From an uncultured Lachnospiraceae bacterium (GTDB taxonomy: Bacteria; Bacillota; Clostridia; Lachnospirales; Lachnospiraceae): DNA of 6,852 nucleotides. The stretch lies in the NCBI GenBank assembly GCA_902766655.1, contig CACXEL010000466.1, forward strand, positions 1 through 6,852, given 5' to 3'. Below the pieces are notes generated by a model. The model was not told where the DNA came from. It worked only from the letters and a program-made list of their open reading frames with translations, and made no database searches. The translations under genes were made by a program, and so were the position numbers. Positions 1 to 6,057 of this stretch are shown in pieces. Position 1 is the first letter of the stretch. Each line of letters starts with the position of its first letter.

Positions 1-706
1 CTGCGCCGATGAGGCCCAGCATGGCGCCCTCCACGATAAAGGGGGCTCTGACAAAGGAATCCGTGGCGCCGATCAGCTTCATGATGCCGATCTCATGGCG
101 GCGGACGCTGATGCCGACGCTGACCGTGTTGGAAATCAGGAAGATCGCGACCAGAAGCAGGATACCGATGATGGTGATGGCAGCGTAGGTGAAGAGCCTG
201 TTAAAGCTGCTGAGCGTCTTGGCGGCGCCTGCGGACTGGTTGACCTGACGCACGCCCTCGATCTTCTGGATGGCGGCGACCACAGCGGTCTGGTTCTCGA
301 TCTGGTCCACATGGACCGTGTAGCTGGCAGAATTGGCCAGAGGATTGTCGGAAGCGAAGCTCTCGGCATACTCCGGATTCTCGGCGAAATAGTCTTCCTT
401 GAACTTCTCCCAGGCTTCCTCGGCGGATGTGAAAGTCACCTCCGTCACCTCGGGAATAGCCCGGATCCTGGCGCCGATCTCCTCGACGGCCTCATCGGAG
501 ATGCCTTCGTCAAAGAGGACGGTGATACCCACCTCCTCTTCGAGGTCGCGGATGATATAGTTGACGTTGGTCAGGATCGAAAAGAAAACGCTGAACAGAA
601 AAATGCAGGCCGCCATGGTCAGGATGGAGGCGGCGGAGAACATCCGGTTGCGCCAGATATTCTTGTAGCCCTGCCTGATGCAGTATCCCAAAGAACTAAA
701 TTTCAC
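1..706 (-). CDS. ftsX: Cell-division protein FtsX, permease-like subunit (3' end beyond the window)
   Basis: FtsX is the membrane half of the FtsEX ABC-type complex. It does not transport; it passes FtsE's ATP cycle across the membrane to switch on peptidoglycan hydrolases at division or elongation sites. The 235 visible residues show a basic cytoplasmic N-terminus with the family pattern GYKNIWRNRMFS (residues 13-24), a first membrane helix at about 24-46, an extracellular domain at about 50-170, a second helix at about 174-197, and the conserved cytoplasmic RRHEIGIMKLIGAT (202-215). Helices three and four should lie past the left edge, since the family is usually about 300 residues. I chose the GTG at 706 because GAAGAAGG lies 8 nt upstream inside ftsE; the in-frame GTG at 715 would sit on that site. 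The gene overlaps ftsE by 11 nt, which suggests translational coupling. The family call is firm; which hydrolase it controls cannot be seen here. Confidence 0.95.
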   Translation of the reverse strand, partial: MKFSSLGYCIRQGYKNIWRNRMFSAASILTMAACIFLFSVFFSILTNVNYIIRDLEEEVGITVLFDEGISDEAVEEIGARIRAIPEVTEVTFTSAEEAWEKFKEDYFAENPEYAESFASDNPLANSASYTVHVDQIENQTAVVAAIQKIEGVRQVNQSAGAAKTLSSFNRLFTYAAITIIGILLLVAIFLISNTVSVGISVRRHEIGIMKLIGATDSFVRAPFIVEGAMLGLIGA

Positions 707-1379
707 CGTAAACACCTTCTTCCACATCGTCGGCGATCAGGCCGCGCTTCATCGTGATAACACGCTTCTGGAAGCGGTCTACCAGTTCTCTGTTATGGGT
801 GACCACGAGCACAGTGGTGCCCTGCTCGTTGATTTCCTCCAGCAGTCTCATGATTTCATAGGAGTTGCGGGGATCCAGGTTGCCGGTGGGCTCGTCGGCC
901 AGCAGAATGGCGGGCTTGTTGACGATGGCTCTGGCCACGGCAACGCGCTGCTGCTCACCGCCGGAAAGCTGGCGGGGCAGGGACCTGTACTTCTCGGCCA
1001 GGCCGACCATACGCAGGGTGTCGGGGACATTCCTGCGGATCTGGCGTCCCGGCACCTCGATGGCGTGCTGGGCGAAGGCGACGTTCTCATAGACGTTCCG
1101 GTCGTTCAGGAGACGGAAGTCCTGGAAAACGACGCCCACCTCACGCCGGTAGGCGGGGATAGCCTTGTGCTTCATGGTATTGAGGACATGGCCGTTGACG
1201 GTGATGATGCCCTTGGTGGGCTCAAGCTCCTTCAAAAGCAGGCCGATCAGCGTGGATTTTCCGGATCCGCTCTCACCGACGACGAAGACGAACTCGCCCT
1301 TGTCGACGTGGAGAGTGATCTCATCAACGGCCGGCTGACCCTTTTCGTAAGATTTGCTTACGCGGTCAAGATCGATCAT
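696..1379 (-). CDS. ftsE: Cell-division ATP-binding protein FtsE
   Basis: FtsE is the cytoplasmic ATPase that dimerises under FtsX and drives the conformational signal to cell-wall hydrolases. The 227-residue length is normal for the family. All ABC motifs are present: Walker [10 protein letters not shown] (35-43), Q-loop glutamine in VFQDFRLL (Q86), signature LSGGEQQR (138-145), Walker B AILLADEP (157-164), D-loop GNLDP (166-170) and the switch histidine in VVTHNREL (H195). The start opens [11 protein letters not shown], as is typical, and GGAGA lies 8 nt upstream of the ATG. The gene begins 42 nt after the CdaR-like regulator, with no clear terminator or promoter in the gap, and its end overlaps ftsX, so the three are probably one transcript. 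Walker A has Glu at the second position where many FtsE proteins have Pro, which should not affect nucleotide binding. Other ABC ATPases share these motifs; adjacency to ftsX settles the identity. Confidence 0.97.
   Translation of the reverse strand: MIDLDRVSKSYEKGQPAVDEITLHVDKGEFVFVVGESGSGKSTLIGLLLKELEPTKGIITVNGHVLNTMKHKAIPAYRREVGVVFQDFRLLNDRNVYENVAFAQHAIEVPGRQIRRNVPDTLRMVGLAEKYRSLPRQLSGGEQQRVAVARAIVNKPAILLADEPTGNLDPRNSYEIMRLLEEINEQGTTVLVVTHNRELVDRFQKRVITMKRGLIADDVEEGVYGEI
715..722 (-). promoter_or_regulatory. Ribosome binding site of ftsX inside ftsE
   Basis: The minus strand reads GAAGAAGG here, 8 nt before the GTG at 706. It lies within the last codons of ftsE and decides between two in-frame GTG starts for ftsX. 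The non-ATG start and a site inside the upstream gene fit translational coupling that keeps the two subunits in step. Confidence 0.6.
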
Positions 1380-1421
1380 AGGTTAATTCTCCAATCCGCC
1401 GCCGGCTTGCGCCTGACGGCA

Positions 1422-2507
1422 TTAATACTCCAGTGTTTCCATATATTTCATATACCGCACGACCATGAGGGCGATCTTGAAGGTGATCGCGTCGTCAAAG
1501 ACGCGGAGGTCAAGACCGGTGCTCTTCTGGAGCTTGTCCAGGCGGTACACGAGCGTGTTCCTGTGAATGTACAGCTGGCGGGAGGTCTCCGATACATTCA
1601 GACTGTTCTCAAAGAACTTGTTGATGGTGACCAGGGTCTCCTCATCGAAATCGTCCGGAGACTTCTCGGTGAAGATCTCCTTGATGAACATCTTGCAGAG
1701 GGGGATGGGCAGCTGGTAGATCAGTCTGCCGATGCCCAGCTGGCTGTAGGCGATGATGTTCTGGTCTCCGAAGAAGATCTTGCCGACGTCCAGGGCCATC
1801 CTGGCCTCCTTGTAGGAGCGGGAGACCTCACGGATCTCGCTGACAGGATTGCCGTAGGCGACGTGGATCGAATCCTGGGAATCCTGGCCGAGGGTGCGCA
1901 CGATGGATTCGGCGACCTCGCCCATCTCCCGGGCGCCGTCCGTCTCCTTGAGCTCCCGGACGATGATGATGCTGTTCTCATCCACCGCCGTGATGAAGTC
2001 GTTCTTGGCCTTTGCGAAGAGGTTCTTCACAGCCTCCAGGGTGCTGTAGTCCTTGCTCTGCTCGGATTCGAGAATGTAGACCACTCTTCTCGCGCCGGTG
2101 GCGATATGGAGCTTCTTGGCCCGGTTGTAGACGTCCACCAGGAGGAGATTGTCCAGAAGAAGGTTCTTGATAAAGTTATCCTTATCGAAGTGCTCCTTGT
2201 AGGCCACCAGCAGGTTCTGGATCTGGAAAGCAGCCAGCTTTCCAATCATGGCCGTCTCCTCGCCGCCGGTGACGATCACAACGTACTCGATCTGGTAATC
2301 GTCGTAGACCTTGAAATACATGCTCCCGCGGATCTCCTGGGTGTCTGCCTGGGAATCCGCGAAGCTCACAATGTCTGAGCGATTGACAACCGGGTCGTCC
2401 AGCGTGGAGGCAGCGACCTTGCCGTCAAGGTCGACGATGGTCAGTTCGCATCTGGAAATGTTTTTGATCCCACCGATTGTGTCCTGCAGAACAAGATTGG
2501 AAATCAT
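1422..2507 (-). CDS. CdaR/PucR-family transcriptional regulator
   Basis: This is a predicted cytoplasmic DNA-binding regulator of the CdaR/PucR type. The 361 residues divide into an N-terminal region at about 1-115 resembling the sugar-diacid-recognition domain (ELTIVDLDGKVAAST at 21-35; TAMIGKLAAFQIQNLL at 85-100), a GGDEF-like middle region at about 130-260, and a C-terminal PucR-type helix-turn-helix at about 291-349 (LYIHRNTLVYRLDKLQ at 312-327, the recognition-helix part). Relatives respond to small carbon or nitrogen metabolites, such as glycerate/glucarate for CdaR and purine breakdown for PucR, but no ligand can be inferred here. The start at 2507 is chosen because AAGGGGTG lies just upstream; the frame stays open to an ATG at 2576, but that extension runs through the leader hairpin and lacks a comparable site. 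The gene has its own promoter and sits 42 nt before ftsE, so it may control its own operon, including ftsEX. Confidence 0.88.
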   Translation of the reverse strand: MISNLVLQDTIGGIKNISRCELTIVDLDGKVAASTLDDPVVNRSDIVSFADSQADTQEIRGSMYFKVYDDYQIEYVVIVTGGEETAMIGKLAAFQIQNLLVAYKEHFDKDNFIKNLLLDNLLLVDVYNRAKKLHIATGARRVVYILESEQSKDYSTLEAVKNLFAKAKNDFITAVDENSIIIVRELKETDGAREMGEVAESIVRTLGQDSQDSIHVAYGNPVSEIREVSRSYKEARMALDVGKIFFGDQNIIAYSQLGIGRLIYQLPIPLCKMFIKEIFTEKSPDDFDEETLVTINKFFENSLNVSETSRQLYIHRNTLVYRLDKLQKSTGLDLRVFDDAITFKIALMVVRYMKYMETLEY

Positions 2508-2512
2508 TCTTT

Positions 2513-2520
2513 CACCCCTT
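2513..2520 (-). promoter_or_regulatory. Ribosome binding site of the CdaR-like gene
   Basis: The minus strand reads AAGGGGTG, with the AGGGG core 7 nt before the ATG at 2507. It supports starting translation there and not at the ATG 69 nt further upstream. Confidence 0.75.
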
Positions 2521-2532
2521 CTTGACATCTCT

Positions 2533-2551
2533 CCCGCCGCAAAGCGGCAGG
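2533..2551 (-). other. GC-rich hairpin in the leader of the CdaR-like gene
   Basis: Positions 2533-2540 pair with 2544-2551 (eight pairs, one a G-U in the transcript) around a 3-nt loop. It lies between the proposed promoter and the ribosome site, about 12 nt upstream of the latter. No T-run follows it on the minus strand, so it is not a standard terminator. It could affect mRNA stability or translation, or be a protein site; no known riboswitch family is recognised. Confidence 0.5.
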
Positions 2552-2624
2552 GCATGCATGTATGTGAATCATCCATCCGCCTTGTCCTGACAGAAACAGC
2601 CGTTCATTCACAGCCTCAAACTGT

Positions 2625-2653
2625 ATCATACTTGGCCCGGATGGAAAAATCAA
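2625..2653 (-). promoter_or_regulatory. Sigma-A-type promoter of the CdaR-like gene (and probably ftsE-ftsX)
   Basis: On the minus strand a -35 box TTGATT (2653-2648) and a -10 box TATGAT (2630-2625) are separated by exactly 17 nt. They match the consensus at 4 of 6 and 5 of 6 positions. Transcription would begin near 2618, giving a leader of roughly 110 nt that contains the hairpin at 2533-2551. This is the best promoter in the 2508-2719 spacer. Confidence 0.65.
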
Positions 2654-2671
2654 GTTCTTTCATTAATAAAA

Positions 2672-2689
2672 TTGTAATAGTTTTGTAAT
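2672..2689 (-). repeat. Two direct copies of ATTACAA, 11 nt apart
   Basis: The minus strand carries ATTACAA at 2689-2683 and again at 2678-2672. The start-to-start distance of 11 nt is about one helical turn, so both copies face the same side of the DNA. This fits an operator for a dimeric or cooperative regulator, but the seven-base unit is short and AT-rich. Confidence 0.35.
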
Positions 2690-2710
2690 TCTTTGAAAAA
2701 TTACTGTCAA
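2682..2710 (-). promoter_or_regulatory. Possible second, upstream promoter for the CdaR-like gene
   Basis: A perfect TTGACA (2710-2705) lies 17 nt before TACAAA (2687-2682), which matches the -10 consensus at 4 of 6 positions. It sits just after the glnN stop codon. The pair 11-nt-spaced ATTACAA repeats overlap its -10 box. It is weaker than the downstream promoter and could be chance in AT-rich DNA. Confidence 0.35.
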
Positions 2711-2719
2711 TTTTCCCCC

Positions 2720-4834
2720 TCAGACCTCGAAAATAAGGTCCGCGTAGGTCGGAATCGGCCACATCCGCTTGTCCACCAGCGTCTCCGCCCGGTCACAGGG
2801 GCGGCGAAGCGCCTCCATGGCAGGCACCACTTTATCCTTAAAGAAGACAGCCTTTTCGCGCCCTTCGGGCAGAAGCTCCGCCTTGCAACGGGCCTCCTCC
2901 AGACGTCCGAGGGCCTCGCGGGCCTCCGCCACAGCTTCATTGAGAGCCGTCAGGGTCTCCCTCTGGGCTTCCGCGGGCAGTCCGCACTGCTCCACCCGGA
3001 TCACGTCCTCTGCCAGGATGCCGGCGTACCGCATCATGGCGGGCAGGAGCTGACGGCCGGCCATGTGGAGCATGGTATTGGCCTCGATGTGGATGGCCTT
3101 GGAATAAAGCTCATACTTGACCGCCGCACGGGATTCAAGCTCGGTCCTGGAGAAAACGCCGAAGCTCCTGAAGGTCTCCACCGTCTGATCGCTCGTCAGT
3201 GCGGGGATGGCGTCCACCATGCTCTGGATGGCGGGCAGGCCCCTCCTCTTTGCTTCCTCGGCCCACTCTGCTGAGTACCCGTTCCCGTTGAAGACGATCC
3301 TCGCGTGGGCGGTGGCGTACTCTTTGATGATGTCGTGGACCTCCTCGTCGAAGTTCTCCGCCTTCTCCAGCCGGTCGCAGACCTCCCGGAAGGCTTCCGC
3401 CACGATCGTGTTGAGGACCGTGTTGGGGCCGGCCACGGAATCGCGGCTGCCCACCATGCGGAACTCGAACTTGTTGCCGGTGAATGCGAAGGGCGAGGTC
3501 CGGTTGCGGTCCGTGGCATCACGGTTCACATCGTTCAGGTAGCTGACACCGGTGATCAGCTTGCCGCCGTCCACGGAGTGGCTGGCCTGGCCCGTCATGA
3601 TCAGCTGGTTCAGCACGTCGCTGAGCTGGGATCCCAGGAAAACGGAAATGATGACGGGCGGGGCTTCGTTGCCGCCGAGACGGACTTCATTTCCCACGTC
3701 GGAGGCGGATTCCCGCAACAGGGCTGCATGCTTGTCCACAGCCTTCAGTATACAGGTGAGGACCAGGAGGAACTGGATATTCTCGTGGGGCGTCACGCCC
3801 GGGTCGAGCAGGTTGATCCCGTCGTCGGTGGACAGGGACCAGTTGTCATGCTTGCCCGAACCGTTCACGCCGGCGAAGGGCTTCTCGTGGAGGAGGCAGC
3901 GCAGACCATGGCGGGTCGCCACCCGCTTCAGGGTCTGCATGACGATCTGGTTGTGGTCTACGGCCACGTTGCACTTCTCGTAAATGCAGGCAAGCTCGTG
4001 CTGTCCCGGAGCCACCTCGTTGTGCTGCGTCTTGGCGGGCACGCCGAGACGCCAGAGCTCCTCGTTGACATCCTTCATATAGGACGCGATGCGGGGCCGG
4101 AGGGTGCCGAAATAGTGATCGTCCAGCTCCTGGCCCTTGGGCGGCATGGCGCCGAAGAGGGTCCGGCCGGAGAATACCAAATCCATGCGCTTTAAATACT
4201 TCTCCCGGTCAATGATGAAGTATTCCTGCTCGGGTCCCACGGATGCGGAGACCGACTTCGAGGTCGTGTTCCCGAAGAGCCGGATGAGCCGCAGGGACTG
4301 GGTGCCGATGGCCTCCATGGACCGAAGCAGCGGCGTCTTCTGGTCCAGGGCCTCGCCCGTGTAGGAACAGAATGCTGTCGGGATGCAGAGGGTCGCTCCG
4401 CCCTCGTCGTGCCGGACGAAGGCCGGTGATGTGCAATCCCAGATGGTGTAGCCCCTGGCCTCGAAGGTGGCCCGGAGACCGCCCGAGGGGAAGGACGAAG
4501 CATCCGGCTCACCCTTGATGAGTTCCCTGCCCGACAGGGACATGAGTACCTTGCCGCTCGGAAGCGGGGATGTGATGAAGGAATCGTGCTTCTCGGCTGT
4601 CGCTCCGGTCAAAGGCTGGAACCAGTGGGTGTAGTGGGTCGCCCCTTTTTCTATTGCCCACTCCTTCATCTCATGGGCAATGACGTCCGCTGTCTCCTGG
4701 TCCAGTTCGGCGCCTTCCTCAATGGCCTTCCGAAGAGCCCGGTAGGTCTTCTTGGGAAGACGTGTCTGCATAGCCGTGTCGTTAAATACATCCTCGCCAA
4801 AAATGTCAGCGATATTGGTATAAGCCTCGCTCAT
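2720..4834 (-). CDS. glnN: Glutamine synthetase type III (GlnN)
   Basis: This enzyme makes glutamine from glutamate, ammonia and ATP in the cytoplasm, the entry step of nitrogen assimilation. At 704 residues it has the size of type III enzymes (about 700-730), much longer than type I (about 450). Type III hallmarks run in order: FNDTAMQTRLPK (17-28), THWFQPLTG (69-77), EKHDSF (81-86), GEPDASSFPSGGLRATFEAR (108-127), catalytic-core GPEQEYFI (200-207), KTQHNEVAPGQHELA (268-282), HEKPFAGVNGSGKHDNW (316-332), GGNEAPP (387-393) and NKFEFRMVGS (454-463). The last three contain the family's nucleotide, ammonium and glutamate-binding residues by homology. The start at 4834 has AAAGGAG upstream, with a rather short 4-nt gap after GGAG. 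Neither a strong promoter nor a clear terminator is visible, and no PII or GlnR-like gene is adjacent. It appears intact. Symbol follows common use for type III enzymes. Confidence 0.97.
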   Translation of the reverse strand: MSEAYTNIADIFGEDVFNDTAMQTRLPKKTYRALRKAIEEGAELDQETADVIAHEMKEWAIEKGATHYTHWFQPLTGATAEKHDSFITSPLPSGKVLMSLSGRELIKGEPDASSFPSGGLRATFEARGYTIWDCTSPAFVRHDEGGATLCIPTAFCSYTGEALDQKTPLLRSMEAIGTQSLRLIRLFGNTTSKSVSASVGPEQEYFIIDREKYLKRMDLVFSGRTLFGAMPPKGQELDDHYFGTLRPRIASYMKDVNEELWRLGVPAKTQHNEVAPGQHELACIYEKCNVAVDHNQIVMQTLKRVATRHGLRCLLHEKPFAGVNGSGKHDNWSLSTDDGINLLDPGVTPHENIQFLLVLTCILKAVDKHAALLRESASDVGNEVRLGGNEAPPVIISVFLGSQLSDVLNQLIMTGQASHSVDGGKLITGVSYLNDVNRDATDRNRTSPFAFTGNKFEFRMVGSRDSVAGPNTVLNTIVAEAFREVCDRLEKAENFDEEVHDIIKEYATAHARIVFNGNGYSAEWAEEAKRRGLPAIQSMVDAIPALTSDQTVETFRSFGVFSRTELESRAAVKYELYSKAIHIEANTMLHMAGRQLLPAMMRYAGILAEDVIRVEQCGLPAEAQRETLTALNEAVAEAREALGRLEEARCKAELLPEGREKAVFFKDKVVPAMEALRRPCDRAETLVDKRMWPIPTYADLIFEV

Positions 4835-4853
4835 TGTACTCCTTTTTCGCAGT
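4835..4853 (-). promoter_or_regulatory. Ribosome binding site region of glnN
   Basis: The minus strand has AAAGGAG at 4845-4839, then TACA, then the ATG at 4834. The complementarity is good, but the 4-nt gap from GGAG to the start is shorter than the 7-9 nt of the other genes in the window. No alternative in-frame start is better placed; the next methionine is at residue 22. Confidence 0.6.
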
Positions 4854-4875
4854 CATGAACGGCAGGTCCCCCTCT

Positions 4876-4899
4876 CTGCGGGAGCACCGTTCCCGGCAG
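4876..4899 (-). other. Hairpin in the glnN leader
   Basis: Positions 4876-4879 and 4880-4883 pair with 4896-4899 and 4891-4894, giving eight pairs with one bulged base (4895) and a 7-nt loop. It ends about 30 nt before the glnN ribosome site. There is no T-run after it on the minus strand, so it is not an ordinary attenuator. The loop is one base longer than ANTAR-target hexaloops and only one such stem is present, so I do not assign it to that class. Confidence 0.35.
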
Positions 4900-4953
4900 T
4901 CCGCCCGAATGTTGTGTATTTCACAGCCGCAGCGTCTGCCGCCTTTTAGTAAA

Positions 4954-4989
4954 CATGCACGCCTGCCGCCTGAGGCGGAGGCGTGCATG
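4954..4989 (-). terminator. Strong hairpin after fba, likely transcription terminator
   Basis: The arms 4954-4970 and 4974-4989 form 16 base pairs with a single bulged base (4965) around a 3-nt loop; the outer ten pairs are perfect and include CATGCACGCC. On the minus strand it is followed by TTTACT, a short and imperfect T-tract. It lies 75 nt past the fba stop codon and before glnN, where a terminator is expected. The stem is very stable but the weak T-tract leaves some doubt; it might instead protect the fba mRNA 3' end. Confidence 0.5.
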
Positions 4990-5003
4990 GACAGATTTTA
5001 TTG

Positions 5004-5034
5004 TCTCAGGCAGGGCCGGATGCCCGCCCTGAGA
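5004..5034 (-). other. Hairpin immediately downstream of fba
   Basis: Outer arms 5004-5010 and 5028-5034 (seven pairs) and inner arms 5013-5016 and 5022-5025 (four pairs) flank a 2x2 internal loop, with a 5-nt apical loop. It starts 30 nt past the fba stop on the minus strand. The following sequence is A-rich, not T-rich, so by itself it is a poor terminator. It may act with the larger hairpin at 4954-4989 as an mRNA 3' end. Confidence 0.35.
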
Positions 5035-5063
5035 GCCTCTTTCAGGCAATGATCAGTTCAGAT

Positions 5064-5927
5064 TCAGGCCTTGTCCTTGGAACCGAAGACTTCGATCTTG
5101 TACTTGACCATGTCAGTGATGGCCTGGGTGCCCGGAGCCAGGAGCTTTCTCGGGTCAAAGCCCTTGCCCTGCTGATCCTTGCCGGCCTCGATGTAAGCGC
5201 GGGTAGCCTTCGCGAAAGCGATCTGGCACTCAGTGTTGACGTTGATTTTGGAGATGCCAAGCTTGATGGCTTCCTGGACCATGGAATCCGGAATACCGGA
5301 GCCGCCGTGAAGAACAAGAGGCATATCGCCGACCTGAGCCTTGATGGCCTCAAGGACGTCGAAGCGAAGTCCCGGCCATCCTTCCGGATATACGCCGTGG
5401 ATGTTGCCGATGCCGGCCGCCAGCATGGTGACGCCCAGGTCAGCAATCTTCTTGCACTCTGCCGGATCGGCGCACTCGCCCATACCGACAACGCCGTCTT
5501 CCTCACCGCCGATGGCGCCGACCTCGGCCTCGATGGACATGCCGAGCTCGTTGCAGATGCCTACCAGTTCCTTGGTCTTGGCTTCATTCTCATCGAAGGG
5601 CAGGGAGGAACCGTCGAACATGATGGAAGAGAAGCCAGCCTCGATACATGCCTTGCAGCCGTTGTATGTACCATGATCAAGGTGAAGGGCTACCGGAACC
5701 GTGATGCCCTGAGAATCGATCAGGTTCTTGACCAGATCAGCGACAGTCTTGAAGCCGCCCATGTACTTGCCGGCGCCCTCAGACACCTGTACGATGACCG
5801 GAGCATTGGATTCCTGAGCGCCCTTAAGAACAGCCTTTGTCCACTCAAGATTGTTGAGGTTGAAAGCGCCGATAGCATAGTGGCCTGCTCTGGCAGCCTG
5901 CATCATTTCTTTTGCTGATACTAACAT
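5064..5927 (-). CDS. fba: Class II fructose-1,6-bisphosphate aldolase
   Basis: This zinc-dependent aldolase reversibly splits fructose 1,6-bisphosphate into dihydroxyacetone phosphate and glyceraldehyde 3-phosphate in glycolysis and gluconeogenesis. The 287 residues match the size and layout of the Bacillus-type class II enzyme (285). Visible motifs are AIGAFNLNNLE (18-28), VSEGAGKYMGG (48-58), HLDHG (82-86) with catalytic Asp84 and zinc-ligand His85, EAEVGAIGGEED (133-144), GNIHGVYP (174-181) with the second zinc histidine, HGGSGIP (207-213) with the third, and phosphate-binding INVNT (228-232). GGAGG lies 8 nt before the ATG, an ideal ribosome site. It has its own promoter and a hairpin pair downstream, so it looks monocistronic and strongly expressed, as expected for a glycolytic gene. 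Paralogous tagatose-bisphosphate aldolases share the fold; the length, FNLNNLE start and lack of sugar-catabolic neighbours favour fructose bisphosphate. Confidence 0.94.
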   Translation of the reverse strand: MLVSAKEMMQAARAGHYAIGAFNLNNLEWTKAVLKGAQESNAPVIVQVSEGAGKYMGGFKTVADLVKNLIDSQGITVPVALHLDHGTYNGCKACIEAGFSSIMFDGSSLPFDENEAKTKELVGICNELGMSIEAEVGAIGGEEDGVVGMGECADPAECKKIADLGVTMLAAGIGNIHGVYPEGWPGLRFDVLEAIKAQVGDMPLVLHGGSGIPDSMVQEAIKLGISKINVNTECQIAFAKATRAYIEAGKDQQGKGFDPRKLLAPGTQAITDMVKYKIEVFGSKDKA

Positions 5928-5935
5928 TACACAAT

Positions 5936-5940
5936 CCTCC
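5936..5940 (-). promoter_or_regulatory. Ribosome binding site of fba
   Basis: GGAGG on the minus strand, 8 nt before the ATG at 5927. It is the strongest such site in the window and agrees with high expression. Confidence 0.8.
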
Positions 5941-5968
5941 TATAATAACGGTTCGGGCAGATGATCCC

Positions 5969-5987
5969 GCGGCCAGCCAAAGGCCGC
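5969..5987 (-). other. GC-only stem in the fba leader
   Basis: GCGGCC (5969-5974) and GGCCGC (5982-5987) form six perfect pairs around a 7-nt loop. It lies within the proposed fba 5' untranslated region, between promoter and ribosome site. No T-run follows on the minus strand. It may stabilise the mRNA 5' end; it could also be the tail of the upstream gene's terminator, but it lies downstream of the fba promoter. Confidence 0.4.
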
Positions 5988-6010
5988 CCGGCCCAAACTT
6001 TTCTTTTTGT

Positions 6011-6038
6011 ATTATATAGTAAAATTGCGGAAAATAAA
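6011..6038 (-). promoter_or_regulatory. Promoter of fba
   Basis: The minus strand has a perfect TATAAT (6016-6011) and, 16 nt upstream, TTTATT (6038-6033), which matches the -35 consensus at three of six positions. The surrounding DNA is strikingly AT-rich. The leader would be about 75-80 nt and contain the stem at 5969-5987. The -10 box is convincing; the -35 box is weak. Confidence 0.6.
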
Positions 6039-6057
6039 AGACGGTTTTTTGTCATTT

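Noticed and set aside
678..2378. A 566-codon open frame on the plus strand crossing ftsE and the CdaR-like gene, plus similar plus-strand frames at 95-757, 2693-3274, 3305-4195 and 4983-5918.
   Set aside because: Each is in exact codon register with the minus-strand gene it covers. In that register plus-strand stops arise only from minus-strand TTA, CTA or TCA codons, which are rare in GC-rich genes, so long open frames are expected. The proteins show no recognisable domain and lack well-placed ribosome sites.
2508..2576. An upstream ATG at 2576 giving a 23-residue longer CdaR-like protein.
   Set aside because: The extension runs through the leader hairpin, has no comparable ribosome site, and the family-like sequence begins at the ATG at 2507, which has AAGGGGTG just upstream.
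2685..2704. AT-rich inverted repeat GTAATT/AATTAC just after glnN as a terminator.
   Set aside because: The stem is weak, almost all A-T pairs, and it is followed on the minus strand by AAAAC, not by a T-run. It also overlaps the possible upstream promoter of the next gene.
4876..4899. ANTAR-target or glutamine-riboswitch assignment for the glnN leader stem.
   Set aside because: ANTAR targets are two stems with hexanucleotide loops followed by a terminator; here there is one stem with a 7-nt loop and no terminator. Known glutamine riboswitches are not reported from this type of organism as far as I recall, and no matching core is visible.
4806..4988. A 60-codon minus-strand open frame upstream of glnN.
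   Set aside because: It runs through the terminator hairpin, overlaps the start of glnN in another frame, has odd Cys/Arg-rich composition and no ribosome site.
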